64,000 bases of DNA from Ziziphus jujuba (GCF_031755915.1 NC_083383.1:30607501-30671500), one strand, 5' to 3'. Counted from the first letter of the stretch, positions 25,165 to 37,031 are shown. The notes: generated by a model from the sequence alone, not told the origin. Numbers and translations are program-made.

Positions 25165-25236
25165 ATCATGAGATGAGGAATCGAAAATGTCATCTGCGTT
25201 ATCATGAGATGAGGAATCGAAAATGTCATCTGCGTT
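25165..25236. repeat. Perfect 36-bp tandem duplication in copia linker
   Basis: Two identical 36-bp units (25165-25200, 25201-25236) begin ATCATGAGATGAGGAATCGA. The length is a multiple of three and repeats 12 residues of the minus-strand frame between integrase and RT. Confidence 0.93.
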
Positions 25237-25589
25237 ATCTTGTTGCTGTTATTCCATTGTTGAAAAGGAGTCATCAATGTTTGAGGATCTCTCTTTATCA
25301 TCAAATTCAATATGTGCCTTAATTTGTTTAGATCCATTGTACTATTCTTTGCTTGGTTACTTGTCGTATTTGGACTTTGACTTGTAGTAATAGTTGCTGC
25401 AGTCCCTTGACTTGATTGAGATATAATTGAAACTGTGTAATCATTTTGTGATATCTCGGTGTGTGGCAGATTTTCTTTCGAGGATTATTTGAGCTTTGCT
25501 CTATTTCGTTGTCCCTTTAAAAATAGGGGGTTCTTATGTTCTGGGAAACTTATAAGTTCTAAAGATTTTTGCAAGATAGAGTCATTAGT

Positions 25590-25745
25590 GGAAAGGAAAA
25601 TTATTTTCGTCAAAAACTACATGCCTAGAAATATAGATTCATTTTGACACAGGGTGATAGCATCTATATCCTTTTTTCTGGGAATTGTAACCTAATAAAA
25701 CATAGGGATATGTTTTCTTACACCAAGGCTTCGTACTTATGGGAG
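25590..25745 (-). pseudogene. Copia integrase C-terminal remnant
   Basis: Minus-strand translation reads LLGYNSQKKGYRCYHPVSK, a stop, then IYISRHVVFDENNF, the conserved C-terminal motif of copia integrase just before the RT linker. Sequence from here to the 5' LTR (25760-25926) lacks gag, protease and the integrase core, so most of the 5' coding region is deleted. Confidence 0.75.
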
Positions 25746-25926
25746 AATTTGGGATCTCCATAACAAGATATTTGAAGCACTAAGTTTAATAGAAACTAAA
25801 CTTGTGCACTGATGGAAGGATTGAATCGTGAGGATAGGTTCGGTTACAGAACTTTTTGGTTTGACTTGTGTTCGAGAGCAATTTCAGTTTGGGAGTTCAA
25901 TGAGGTAAAGATTTGTGCAGGGTAAT

Positions 25927-25938
25927 GCTTTGATACCA
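25927..25938 (-). other. Primer-binding site (initiator tRNA-Met type)
   Basis: The minus strand reads TGGTATCAAAGC directly after the 5' LTR. The usual plant initiator-Met site is TGGTATCAGAGC, so there is one difference. Confidence 0.8.
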
Positions 25939-26292
25939 TAAAGAAATCGTTGAACTTTCTATCATTCAATAGATGATATTACAAGAGCTTTTGGTTGTGT
26001 TTGTATAGATACACAATGGTAGGATCTAGAGAGAATCCTTTACATAATAAGCTTGATTTTACAGAAGTATAAAGAGATAGAATTCTAGCTTATTTAGGAA
26101 AATAAAATAAAAATAAAATTCTAGCTTATTTAGGGAAATAAAATAAAAACTTTCCTAGTAGAATGTATTCTTGTATGGCAAGAAAGATCCTATCATGTAG
26201 ATTTCTATTTCAAAAGCATACCTTTATTAGAAGGTTGAGCTTTGCTCGACTTTCTTCTATCAATCTCATAATATAGGCTTTCATTTCCTATT
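25939..26292 (-). repeat. Copia 5' LTR, first part; continues at 30444-30505
   Basis: It aligns with 22945-23272 of the other LTR but carries an extra partial duplication of about 30 bp around 26082-26145 (AATTCTAGCTTATTTAGG twice). Its terminal TG has become TA. It stops at TTCCTATT (26285-26292) and resumes at TTCTTATT (30444-30451), after which 54 bases match the rest of the LTR to its end. Confidence 0.87.
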
Positions 26293-26737
26293 AGTCATAC
26301 TTCATTTGTATATATATATATATAAGTATATATAATACTATAGGCGGTTCATCGAGGGCTTCGTTTAGGAGCCACCGCATACGTTTACCCTTGAATTGAT
26401 TCGTGAGATTTGCGATCGCTCTTTCCCCACTTCCAGCTGCTGGAAATCGAACTCATTGGATTGGCATCTGGATTTGATTCAAACTGTGATCCATACTGAA
26501 AAATAGAAAGCTTACGCTTCATTTTGATATGAATTATTTTATTACTCTTAAAGCACACCGCTTGCCTATTCCGACTAAGCAGCCCGGTGTGCTTTTTAAT
26601 GAGAAGCAAAACCACCAATCGTGCGCTCCGCCCGGTGACTAAGAAAGAGATTGGTTTGCGCTTGAATTGAAGTGATGAGGTCGCAAAGAGGGAAGTTAGG
26701 GGAGGTGCGCCAGCGGCGAGCAGAAGCAAGGTTATTA

Positions 26738-26893
26738 GAATTGAAGGGTGATATAAAATCGGTCTATTTCCGGCATCATATCCATAGTTAGCGCATTCAT
26801 CATAGTTAGAAGCTCCAGCTCCGTATCAAGGTCACGGTCGATGTCGTCACTATCATCAATATCGTCACTATCATAAGCAAAATCATACGAAAA
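26738..26893 (-). pseudogene. ycf2: Plastid ycf2 fragment
   Basis: Minus-strand translation has the characteristic [20 protein letters not shown] stretch followed by [20 protein letters not shown], a segment of the large plastid protein Ycf2. Only about 50 codons are present, and the frame runs to a stop directly after the match ends. Confidence 0.88.
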
Positions 26894-26894
26894 G

Positions 26895-27259
<365 letters not shown>

Positions 27260-27268
27260 TCAATTTCA

Positions 27269-27496
<228 letters not shown>

Positions 27497-27899
27497 TCAA
27501 CCCATGACCAATATGAGCTCGAAGTTTCCTTTGTAACTCCCGGAACTTCTTCGTAGTGGCTCCGTTCCATGCCTCATTTCATAGGGAACCCAAAAGTGGC
27601 CTAAGCCTTATCATGACTTTCATTCTTTGTTGTCTGAATTGGATCAATCAATATTTCCAATTGAATGAGTATGAGTAAAGGATCCATGGATAAAGATAGA
27701 AAGTGTATTTCTAATCGTAACTAAATCTTCAATTTTTCTTTTTTGTATAGGGAAAATTGAAACAAAATAGCTAATTAAACAATGACTTTGGTTTATTAGA
27801 GACATCGAAAAATTGTTTTGGGCGGCGGCCGTTAGGTCACCTATTTTTAGTTATGGACACACAAGGCCAAAACATGTGTGCTGGGCGTGCAACCCATCC

Positions 27900-28071
27900 T
27901 AGCGATTGGATTTATATGCTTATTCTGATTCTAAATTCTAATCAGAATATTCAAATGATTTTTATCAAATGACTATTCATTTATTGTATTTTCATGTAAA
28001 TAGGGGCAAGAAAGCTCTACGGTAAAATGTCGGTTCGATTCGATGTTGTTTAGGAGGGGGTTATGCACCTA
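27900..28071 (+). pseudogene. accD: Plastid accD 5' end and upstream spacer
   Basis: The sequence before 28019 matches the spacer that normally precedes accD, ending in GGGGCAAGAAAGCTCT. The start codon is ACG (28019-28021) in place of ATG. The following codons align with the AccD N-terminus with changes: FDSMLFRRG where plastids have FNSMLSKKE. Acetyl-CoA carboxylase beta subunit would be the product of the intact gene. This piece is dead. Confidence 0.7.
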
Positions 28072-28112
28072 AGCTCAGTCTTTCTAGCAGCTATCTTACT
28101 AAACCTAGATTC

Positions 28113-28478
28113 TTGCTAAAGAGTTCCTTTTTCTTCTCTCTTTATGCTCGAAATCGTATTCATTCGACATCTAATTCCATGGGCTGGGCATACCCATTTT
28201 TCTCTTTCTTTGACTTATTTCACTTAGAACGCCTTTTAAAGGATTACGTGGTACGATTGGATCGAATAAGCCCTTATGGAATAAATATTCAGCATCAAAA
28301 GAGATATGGAGTCCGAAGGGGAGGGGGTTTTCTTCGCTGCTGGGGAATTCACACGAAAGGGAACGAGGAATTCTCAATGAAAAAAGTGCTCTCTGAACCG
28401 ATTGCAAATAGAATGAAATTAGAAGCAGACAGAGAAGCAAAAAGAATAACTAGAAGAAACCACTTAGAGAAGATGTAG
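28113..28478 (+). other. Unidentified 121-codon open frame in the organelle insert
   Basis: An ATG-initiated open frame ends in TAG at 28476-28478. The product has an aromatic N-terminal half ([15 protein letters not shown]) and a basic, hydrophilic C-terminal part ([16 protein letters not shown]). I cannot assign it to any plastid or mitochondrial gene from memory. It may be a chimeric mitochondrial open frame or chance. No transit or membrane segment is convincing. Confidence 0.3.
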
Positions 28479-28707
28479 TGAATAGATCGAGCCGCTCCAC
28501 TTAGGAGACGATGATTTGGGGCTACTGCTGCCCTAATAGCGGAGGGCCGACTACAAGACTACGACTACAATACAAGTCATGAGCGATAGCAAAGCCAAGC
28601 CGGATAGGCTTTTTTATGTCTCGTTATCAACCGGTTGGCCTAAAAAAAGTAATCTTTCTCGATAAAGTCGGTTGATTGGGATAAAATTGTATCCCTTAGG
28701 AACCGTA

Positions 28708-28870
28708 CATGCGCCTTTTGATGCTCACGACGAGATCATCCACGTAGCACTCGACCACTCTGTGGAGCAGATCATCAAATATGACAGTCATTGCTCGAAT
28801 TCGAGGATGTGACACAAATAATGACTCTCTTCGCTGGAATGTCAGCAGGTTAGGCAGCTGTAAGGTTTTT
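28708..28870 (-). pseudogene. Ty3/gypsy reverse transcriptase scrap inside organelle insert
   Basis: The minus strand encodes MTVIFDDLLHRVVECYVDDL followed by VVSIKR, the catalytic region of Ty3/gypsy RT with its YVDD box at 28735-28746. Upstream the frame keeps a TFQR-like phrase, then degenerates. Gypsy fragments are known residents of plant mitochondrial DNA, which fits the inferred source. Confidence 0.72.
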
Positions 28871-29309
28871 TATATTCGGTGGAAGGCAGGCTGAAACTCT
28901 GCCCCAACCAAGTGAAACTAAGGGTCTGAAAGAGTTCACGATCGGATCTAGGGGTGTTAACCCTCGGAGGACAGATCAAATCATGGGTTCTCATCCCGGA
29001 GAGGCAAGTTAGTCGGTTGGTTGAAATGCGGTTATGCCGGGTGGACTAAAGTAAAGTGGGAGGTGGCATCGTCTATCGACCCCTTATTAGTCAAGCTCTG
29101 GCCTCAAGATCCGCATCACTGAATAGGGCTTCTCACCATCATTGGTCCGCGGCAAAGAAAAAGCAAACCAGGTAGACCGAAAGAAGTACCTCACCTCACT
29201 TACGAAGAAATAGTTGGAGCTGGGCTCCGAACTATGAGAGTTTGCTTTTTTTTTTTTCATGTTTCTAAGAGCGGTCTGATCAAATAAGGGATCAGACCGC
29301 TCATATTGT

Positions 29310-29499
29310 TGATTTATTTCAAAAAGCTCCGAAACAAATATATACGGAATAGAGATATTCCAACCGCCCAAGTAAAGAACTGTTACAAATAATGACGAAA
29401 CTAATAGGTTTAGATAGGAAGCAACATAAAATAAACCAAATTTTATCCCCGAATATTCGGTTTGATAACCTGCTACTAATTCTTCTTCCGCTTCTGGGC
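29310..29499 (-). pseudogene. ndhA: Plastid ndhA fragment
   Basis: Minus-strand translation reads [40 protein letters not shown] and [15 protein letters not shown] then SELFEIN, an internal part of the plastid NADH dehydrogenase-like subunit A. It ends where it meets psaB head to head. Confidence 0.9.
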
Positions 29500-29642
29500 T
29501 ACTGGGTTTATGTTCTTAATTTCCTGGCGTGGATATTGGCAGGAATTGATTGAAACTTTAGCATGGGCTCATGAACGAACACCTTTGGCTAATTTGATTC
29601 GATGGAGAGATAAACTGGTGGCTCTTTCCATTGTGCAAGCAA
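29498..29642 (+). pseudogene. psaB: Plastid psaB fragment
   Basis: Plus-strand translation reads [39 protein letters not shown] then LVALSIVQA, the C-terminal region of photosystem I protein PsaB. It is fused in frame to psbC at the shared bases CAAGCAA. Confidence 0.92.
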
Positions 29643-29711
29643 TCAATGCAGTCAATTATGTCTCTCCTAGAGGTTGGTTAGCTACCTCTCATTTTGTTCT
29701 AGGATTTTTCC
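29636..29711 (+). pseudogene. psbC: Plastid psbC fragment
   Basis: Translation in the same frame as the psaB piece gives [20 protein letters not shown] then GFFL, a part of photosystem II CP43 (PsbC). The match ends at TTTTTCCTT (29711). Confidence 0.88.
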
Positions 29712-29744
29712 TTACAGGCTAATACGAGCCGACCAAAAGAAGCA

Positions 29745-29841
29745 AGTGGCATTTCACCCCTAACCACAACTCATCCGCTGATTCTTCAACATCAGTCGGT
29801 TCGGACCTCCACTTAGTTTCACCCAAGCTTCATCCTGGTCA
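29745..29841 (-). pseudogene. rrn23: Plastid 23S rRNA fragment
   Basis: The minus strand carries AACCGACTGATGTTGAAGAA, AGCGGATGAGTTGTGG and TTAGGGGTGAAATGCC, which belong to domain II of plastid-type 23S rRNA and resemble the bacterial counterpart. Only about 100 bases are present. Confidence 0.82.
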
Positions 29842-29965
29842 TTACCCTTCTCCGCTTCATTTACTAAAACAGTGATCTCATTATTGCCTATTCTAGCAAA
29901 ACCACCCATCAGAGCCATCCTTAACCATTGGTCGGGAGCGAACTCCAGGCGAATATGAAGCGCAT
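29842..29965 (-). pseudogene. atpE: Plastid-type atpE fragment
   Basis: Minus-strand translation reads [20 protein letters not shown] then [10 protein letters not shown], the middle of the ATP synthase epsilon subunit. The bases just before (RLEFAP) do not fit the usual sequence, so there is a small rearrangement. Confidence 0.82.
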
Positions 29966-30510
29966 GGATACAAGTTATGTCTTAGAATGAAATAGAAAAA
30001 GAGGCATATCTGCCGATGATAACGAGAGCAGTACCGATAGCACCAATAGCATCCCTCCCAGTTATATGATCAACGGGATCAGTCGGCTAGAGAGCGGGGC
30101 AATTCTTCTTCCGGGGAGGCAAAGTCGTCTTATTATGGCCTTTTTTCCATTGAAAGGCCTTATTGGAGTACTCACAATGTCAAATTGTGGGTATGAAAGA
30201 AAATTTTTGGTAATGAAAAACTCCACTTATCCACTTATATTATAAATATTACAAATGCATTTTTTGAAAATTTCATTTTCTATTTTTTCACTCGGTGCTA
30301 TCATATAGCTTTGTATCGAACGAAACGGATTCGAACTTCTCCTAGAATAGTTTTCGACGATAGATGCATTCGCCATAGTTTCAGCATTACGACAAACCCG
30401 TGTCAACCCGGATCAAGCAGAGAGTGCAGGGAGGTCTTATTCGTTCTTATTGTAGATAGGTCTTGATTAGGATGATTTTGATCCTCTTGATTTTTACGTT
30501 TATCAAATAA

Positions 30511-32363
30511 TATTTAAATAGTCAATATAAATATTGATTTAATTTTACTTCGTTTTGTTTTATTTTTTATTTTTTATTTTGTCCTGTTAAAGAAACTTAT
30601 GTATAGGTCTAATTATTCTTACTGTTTACTTGTGTAGATGTCTATATCCTTATAAGGACACTTGGAGTTGGTGGTAAGTTTTTTATGAGAGTATGATTTT
30701 GAGCTTGAATTACTCGGATTTGAATCATATACTTACTTTTTAATCTTAATTTTTCAATTAAAATTCATTTAATTTAACATCTAAAAGTAATACTATTTCA
30801 CATAAGAGTACATTATTTTCACGTGATCATTAAAATTCAACATATGTGCAATATACGTGAGGTTTATTTTGGCTTTTTTTTTTTTTTTTTTTGGGACAAA
30901 ATTTTAAAACTTTTGTTTGAGTTCTGGCATTTTATAGGACATGTAGAAACAACTAAAGCCATCTAATCGTGTAAAAGAAATAATACTATCTAACATTACT
31001 AATTTACTATTGCACATAAATCGACACCTTGCATGCACTGGAAGCATATTAATCATATGCATCAGCAACGCAAGTAGAATACAAGAGGTTGGGTATTTTT
31101 ATTAACAAAAAAAAAAAGAAAAAAAGAAAAAAAAAGAAAAGAGTTGTTGTGTTTTCAGCAAAATTGAAAACAACATAGAATAGGAGTCGAAGACTTGAAC
31201 AAATTAGAAATAGATTCAAAAAGAGAATAAAAGGGGAAAGGGCACACCTTTAGCTTGTTTTAATTTGTGCCATGTTCCCGTAAACAATCCATCTTGGACT
31301 TATGCTAGTCATCTTCAACCCAGTCAATAAAATCCCTTTTCAATTTTATCAACAAGTTCCCCCCCTCTCAATTTTTTAAAAAAGAATAAGGTTTAGACTG
31401 GTTTTTGGTAACCATGTTCATTTGTCTGCAAAGCCACTAATTAAAAAAAAAAAAACCTTATGCATCTCAAATTATGCAGCATTATTTTACGGTTAGATTT
31501 TAAAATATATGATTAAAATTAAAAGGAAGTATAAACAAGAATAATATATGTATATATACACATATAATGATCCGAATCCGAATTTCACATCTCACTTGCA
31601 AATAAAAATAAGTAAATAAGAATGGGGAAAAAAAAAAAAAAAAAACAAAAAGTCGAAATGCTAAAACGACGCAAATTTCTTCTCTTGACACTGACAGTGT
31701 ATATAACAACAAAATCAATAGTTTTTATCAACGAAGGTTCCACCACTAGTAGTCCCACTTAAGTTATGCTGTACTCTTCTGACATCTGTGACAGTCCACA
31801 TAAATGATAGAAACATTTTTTTTTTAGTGAATAAAAAAACTGCCTCCTGTAATATTATAGGCAAGCTAGAAATATAGTACCGTACTATATAGCAACATGA
31901 GACCAACAAAGCACCAAAAAAAAAAAAAAGACCAACAAAAATGGTGATTATCTTTTACTGACATATTTAATGCATTTTTACATTGCAAATTACTATCAAA
32001 GGGAATCAATATAAAAGCCATAATAAAATGAATGACTGTTAAGATACATATCTTATTTTTGTTAATTAAAATTAATTCTTTTTTTTTTTTATTGAGGTAA
32101 AGGGATTTGAATTTGGGTAAATATAAAAAATAAAAATAAAAAAATAGATTTTACCATTTAGTTGTCTTGTAGGAACATTGAAATGAAGTACTTATGAAGT
32201 TATACGTTGAACTTCATTATCTCTACTTGCAAGACCCAAAAAAAAAAAAAGAAAAAAAAATCTTATTTATCTCTGCTGCGAAAATTTGCAATTTTTTATG
32301 AAATTTATTGATGTAAGTTTCTAAATACAAGACATTTTTTATATGTATGGTACTTTGTGAATG

Positions 32364-32403
<40 letters not shown>

Positions 32404-33421
32404 CATTAATTTTGCTGAGCAAACTTTAGATGTTAATTTGAATATAGAGTGCTTCACAATGCAAGATACCAAGCCACCGATACTCCCGTTTACGTCTAAG
32501 AAGCCAAAATTGGTTACTAAACGTCAGGTAGTCTACACGTAAGTCAGCAAATTAAAATTGAATAACATAGAATTTGTGAAATTTCTTTTGTTTAGTATGC
32601 TTAATGGTAGATAGAAAAGTTGATTTTGTATGCTTAATGGTATACAGAAAAAGTTGTACATTAAATTTAATGCCCTTTGTTCTGTTAGTAATTCTTTCCC
32701 AAGCTTAATCATTATTGTTATAGTCTAGCAGACCTATTCTAAAAGGAATAGCTTTTCTTTCAAAAGAAAAGAAAAGGAAAAAAAAAAAAAAAAAAGGTTA
32801 CTTTTAAAGTCTTATTGACAATTAGTCTATGAAATATGTGAGACTTTACAGTTTATTAGGATCCAAATACTTTCGATAACATTTTTTAAAACAAATTTTA
32901 TAAATCAATTTTGTGAAGTGAAAATGGTAAATTGGATTGTGTACGTTTATAATTTAAAAATATGTTTGGTAATTTTTAAAAATATTTAATAAAAGTGAAA
33001 ATGATAAAATTGTCTTTGGTTAAAATATATATGGAAAAAAAATCTTTGTTATTAAAAATGGTAAACAATTTTTATATTTTTTATATCATATATATGTTTA
33101 ATTAGTATATATCTATCTAAAATAAATATTTTTTTAATTTTAAATGATAGATATTATTCATATCCCTTTATATGTTTATGTAAATGATAAATATTATTCA
33201 TATCCCTTTTTTCATTTTTGAAGTACATGTAAGACATCGTTTGGATGTGTTTCTAAATTTATCCAATGTTTAACTGTTTTTAGATCCTAAATTTCAAAGT
33301 TAATTAAAAATCATAATTTTGATTAGTTTTCAATTTGTAAAATAAAAAACAGTTTTGAAAATAGGCCCTAAAGGATTTAGGCTTTAAATTCTTTTCTGGA
33401 CAAACAATTAATCATGACTAA
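30511..33421. other. Intergenic, no gene seen
   Basis: AT-rich DNA with many poly(A)/poly(T) tracts (30874-30893, 31098-31140, 32085-32092, 32776-32795) and an (AT)n run at 32366-32397. The small open frames are translations of these tracts. I see no exon or element end. Confidence 0.65.
32366..32397. repeat. (AT)n microsatellite
   Basis: About 16 uninterrupted AT dinucleotides. Confidence 0.95.
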
Positions 33422-33840
33422 GGGGGATGTATTCAATTTATAATTTGAGGGATTTTAAAAGTGTTTAAAAATTTAGAAGTATTCGATTTAGATTTTAAAG
33501 GAATCCATACAAATTTAATAATATTCAATTCAAATTTTGATGGATTTTATAAAAATTCATTAAAATTTAAGTGTGTTTAATTAGGAATTTGTAGAATTCT
33601 TTTAAAATCTAGTGGCATTCAAAAAGTTATTATTTTTAAAAAACTTTAAAAAATAATAGATTTTAACAGTGAAATTGTGAAGAAAATTATCAATATGAAA
33701 TCCAGTCTCAAACCTAAAGATTTCGTTGGATTCTTATACAATCTTTATGAAGTATGTAAAATTGTATAACAATCCATTAAATCTTTTAAAGTCTATAACT
33801 CATTTTAAATGTATGAAATTCTAAATTGAATATATCCCTT
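33422..33840. mobile_element. PIF/Harbinger (Tourist-like) MITE, 419 bp
   Basis: The left end reads GGGGGATGTATTCAATTTAT. The right end, reversed, reads AAGGGATATATTCAATTTAG. Over the first 27 bases about 22 match. TAA flanks both sides (33419-33421 and 33841-33843), the PIF/Harbinger target duplication. The interior is AT-rich and non-coding. No transposase is present, so any movement depended on an element elsewhere. Confidence 0.72.
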
Positions 33841-33852
33841 TAAATATTGGTT

Positions 33853-33898
33853 GAGTGCGCACACACACACACACCCCTTAAATATTGGTTGAGCGCGT

Positions 33899-33929
<31 letters not shown>
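33853..33929. repeat. Alternating CG/CA tract, Z-DNA-prone
   Basis: A phrase (TTAAATATTGGTTGAG followed by alternating GC and CA) occurs twice. The second copy carries GCGCGTACGCGCGCGCAC followed by a long (CA)n. Alternating purine-pyrimidine with CG steps is the classical sequence for left-handed DNA. Confidence 0.9.
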
Positions 33930-34010
33930 TGGAAATTTTATTGTGGATAATAGATTTCAAAACATAATAGAAAAATTTGTGTTTGTATCTACATAATAGA
34001 AAAATTATAC

Positions 34011-34044
<34 letters not shown>

Positions 34045-36945
34045 GTATAGTACACAATTAGTTTTTCATCGTGATATCTTAACAAATTTTTCATCAAAAC
34101 CTCCATGTTTATTTTTTAATTTTTTTTGAGATTAAGATTTAAAGATATATTATGGCTTTACATGGTTCTAGTAAAACACTAAAACCTCTAAAAGCTATTA
34201 GAACTCATATAAACCTTAAATGTATTTAAATCTTAACTATTAAAAAAAAATCTTAAAAACTAATAAAAAAGGTTTTAATGAAAATCCATGAGTATTTATG
34301 TACGAATGTATATATATATATATGCATTCTAAATAATTAAATTGCATAACTTTAGCTAAGTCAAACTTATTTTTATATATAACGCAAGAGGGTCCTCGTG
34401 CTGGCTTTGCCATCCTTATGTATTTACAATAATTTTTCCTTTTTTACTTTGATATATTGAATCTACAATCTTTCAAGTATATATGTGAGTGACTTACCAA
34501 TTGGATCCATTCCATGCATACATTAATAAATTAATTTTTTTTAGAATTAGTTAGAATTAAATTTTTTGAGAAATTAATTATTTAATTAATTACGTGGATA
34601 TACAAATATTGGTAGATCCCAAACTTTTACTATATCTGAAGTTATCCATTATCAGTATAACTTTGAATTCAAGATTCAATTGGATTATTTTTATTTTATA
34701 ACATGTATCATATAAACCTTGATCATGATGATTAACAATTTTCCTATGTGAATATAATCTAGTAAAATCTCTCTATAGTTAAACTGTTGAGATTGAATTA
34801 ATTTTTTAACTATGAAGAGGTTATAACTTAAAGGAGGTATAGTTAAAAATTCTCTTGTATAAGGTATCCTATACAATCCTCAATCAATCCATTTGTTTTT
34901 TTATTAAGAAAGAATTTTTAAATAGTTTAATTTAATATTTAAATATAATATTGAGAAGGTAGAAATATTTTGGTTGCAACAAAAATATGTTTTTGCTTAT
35001 AAGCTATTATATGAGCGTAAGTGTATAGATGTCGTAACAATTTTAAAAGTTAAATTAATATTCTAAATAACTTTACATAAATATTTTATGTCCTATTAGC
35101 ATAACATATCATATTATTATGTCGAAACTAAATTCTTTAAGATGAAACTTTAAAAATTTATAATATATTATAATATATATAGTTTATTCTTATCTATAAC
35201 TGGTATAAGATGAGACCACAATTTTTTTATAACTAGATAAAAATTATTCCATCATACAAATTATTATAAAAAAAGTTTTGCTCACTTTATATATATACAT
35301 ATATACATGTACGAATATGAGAGTGACACATGTCATCATGCATTGAAATGACCGATGAGAGTGAATTTCTCAAATAATTCATTTACGAGAAGTGGAAGAG
35401 TTAGGTATTTTTTTTTTAATGATGCTTCAAGTATGAATGCATGTACATAAAATAAATAATTAGAGTCTCTGCTTTTCATGGATATGTAATCAAATTTTCT
35501 TCCGTTATCTGCATTTAGATCTGATAATTGACTTGATACCTTATATTCCGTGTTCAAAGTTCAAAGTGTTGGCGGTAATTGAAGAAAGAATGAGACAACT
35601 ATTTGACTATTTGTTTTCAAGCCGTAACTTTGCGCTGTTTTCTTCCAGGAGGCATTATATAATGTGTATATATTACTTGTACGTAGCTGTATTCAAGCTT
35701 TGTCTAGCTGTGTATTATATGGAACAGGATTATGAGATGTGGGGCTAAATGATTGGCTTCCTTGATGGCTTATAGTTTGAGTCTTTTAATAGTGGGTCTT
35801 CTCTTGTAGTATCCTCCTCCGACCCTGATTAGGTGGCTCCTTCTCTGGCTTCAGCTCAATCTTCGGAGAATGCGGCGTTGTATTATTGTAAGCCTTTAAT
35901 CGTGGACCAGGTTTGCCCTCCCTTTTTTTTTTTTTTATTACGTGAAGTATATCCTTTTAAGAATGTCCACAAATTTTCTCCTACAATATCAACTTTTATG
36001 GACGATTGGATTAAGATTACAGTGGTGATTATTTCTAGAGTATTACTGTTATAGACGTTCATTTGTAAATTGTAAAAAGTTTTGTGTTCCTTTCTAAGAC
36101 AGTCTCATCCAAAATTCTGAGTTTGATTTTTCATACTTCTATACACAAGTAATAGATTCGAATAATAAAAAATAAGACTATCTTTTATAATTATTGAATT
36201 TAAAAGTTTAATTTTACTATTTAAATAAAAATTCAATGATTATGAGAGGTCCACCTACTTTAAAAAAAAAGTAAAATGAACTTTTTTTTGTCTATTCCTA
36301 CTCATATAAATTCTTTTTGTGAAAATTTAGGTAATGACACACCTTTATCTTCTTCTTTTTCTTCTCTTTTTTTTTTTTTTTTTTTGGCACTTTAATCAGC
36401 TCTTCAACTTATAAGTTTATTTATGGAAAACTAATAGCATATGTTGTTTTAAAAAATGGGAAATATTTTTTTAGGTGTATATCTGCAAAAATTAATACAT
36501 TTATGCAATTTTATTTTTCAAAACAAGAAAACCCATATTTTCTTGGAAAGTGATTGTCGGTTTAATGGTAGTATTCATACGGTTTGCTGATTGGGAGGTG
36601 GCAATGTTGGTCATATTTCATATTATACCAACTTATTGGAGGATAGAGATTTCTCATTGTGCTTCCAATCTAATCCCCAACTTTATGATTTATGATTAGG
36701 ATTCTTTAAAAGGGACAACTCTTAGACGGGGTTTATGACCAAATTTTTTTCTCATAGAATAAAATGACCACCGACGTGTGACCATTTTCCACAGCCCACC
36801 CGTCCTCTCCAAGTCACATCTTGCCAAAAAGTCACCCCCACAAAATCTTACCAAAACTATAAAAATAAAAAAAAATAAAAAAAAATAAAAAATGAATGCA
36901 TCGATGGCTACCATTTATCTGACATTCCTTTGAGAAGACCCTCTT
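33930..36945. other. Intergenic, no gene seen
   Basis: AT-rich DNA with a (TA)n then (TGTA)n run at 34012-34048. The mixed-base stretch 35760-35935 (GTATCCTCCTCCGACCC...) has a 73-codon open frame starting MAPSLASAQSSE. I could not link it to a family. Confidence 0.6.
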
Positions 36946-36993
36946 CTCTTCTCTCTCTCTCTCTTTCTCTCTCGCTACATATATTATATAATT

Positions 36994-37030
<37 letters not shown>

Positions 37031-37031
37031 A
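36946..37031. repeat. Compound (CT)n-(TA)n-(GT)n microsatellite
   Basis: A CT-rich run (36946-36972), then AT-rich bases, (TA)n (36994-37012) and (GT)n to 37030. Another (TA)n lies at 37143-37164. Confidence 0.9.

Noticed and set aside
28690..28712. Group II intron-like phrase AGGAACCGTACATG
   Set aside because: It resembles the end of organelle introns, but no domain V/VI structure or flanking exon could be recognised.
30300..30440. Possible tRNA or gene piece at the end of the organelle block (GATTCGAACTTC)
   Set aside because: I could not fold a cloverleaf or assign the translation to a known organelle gene.
35833..36054. 73-codon frame starting MAPSLASAQSSE
   Set aside because: It lacks a recognisable domain, splice context or similarity, and the second half is Phe-rich low complexity.
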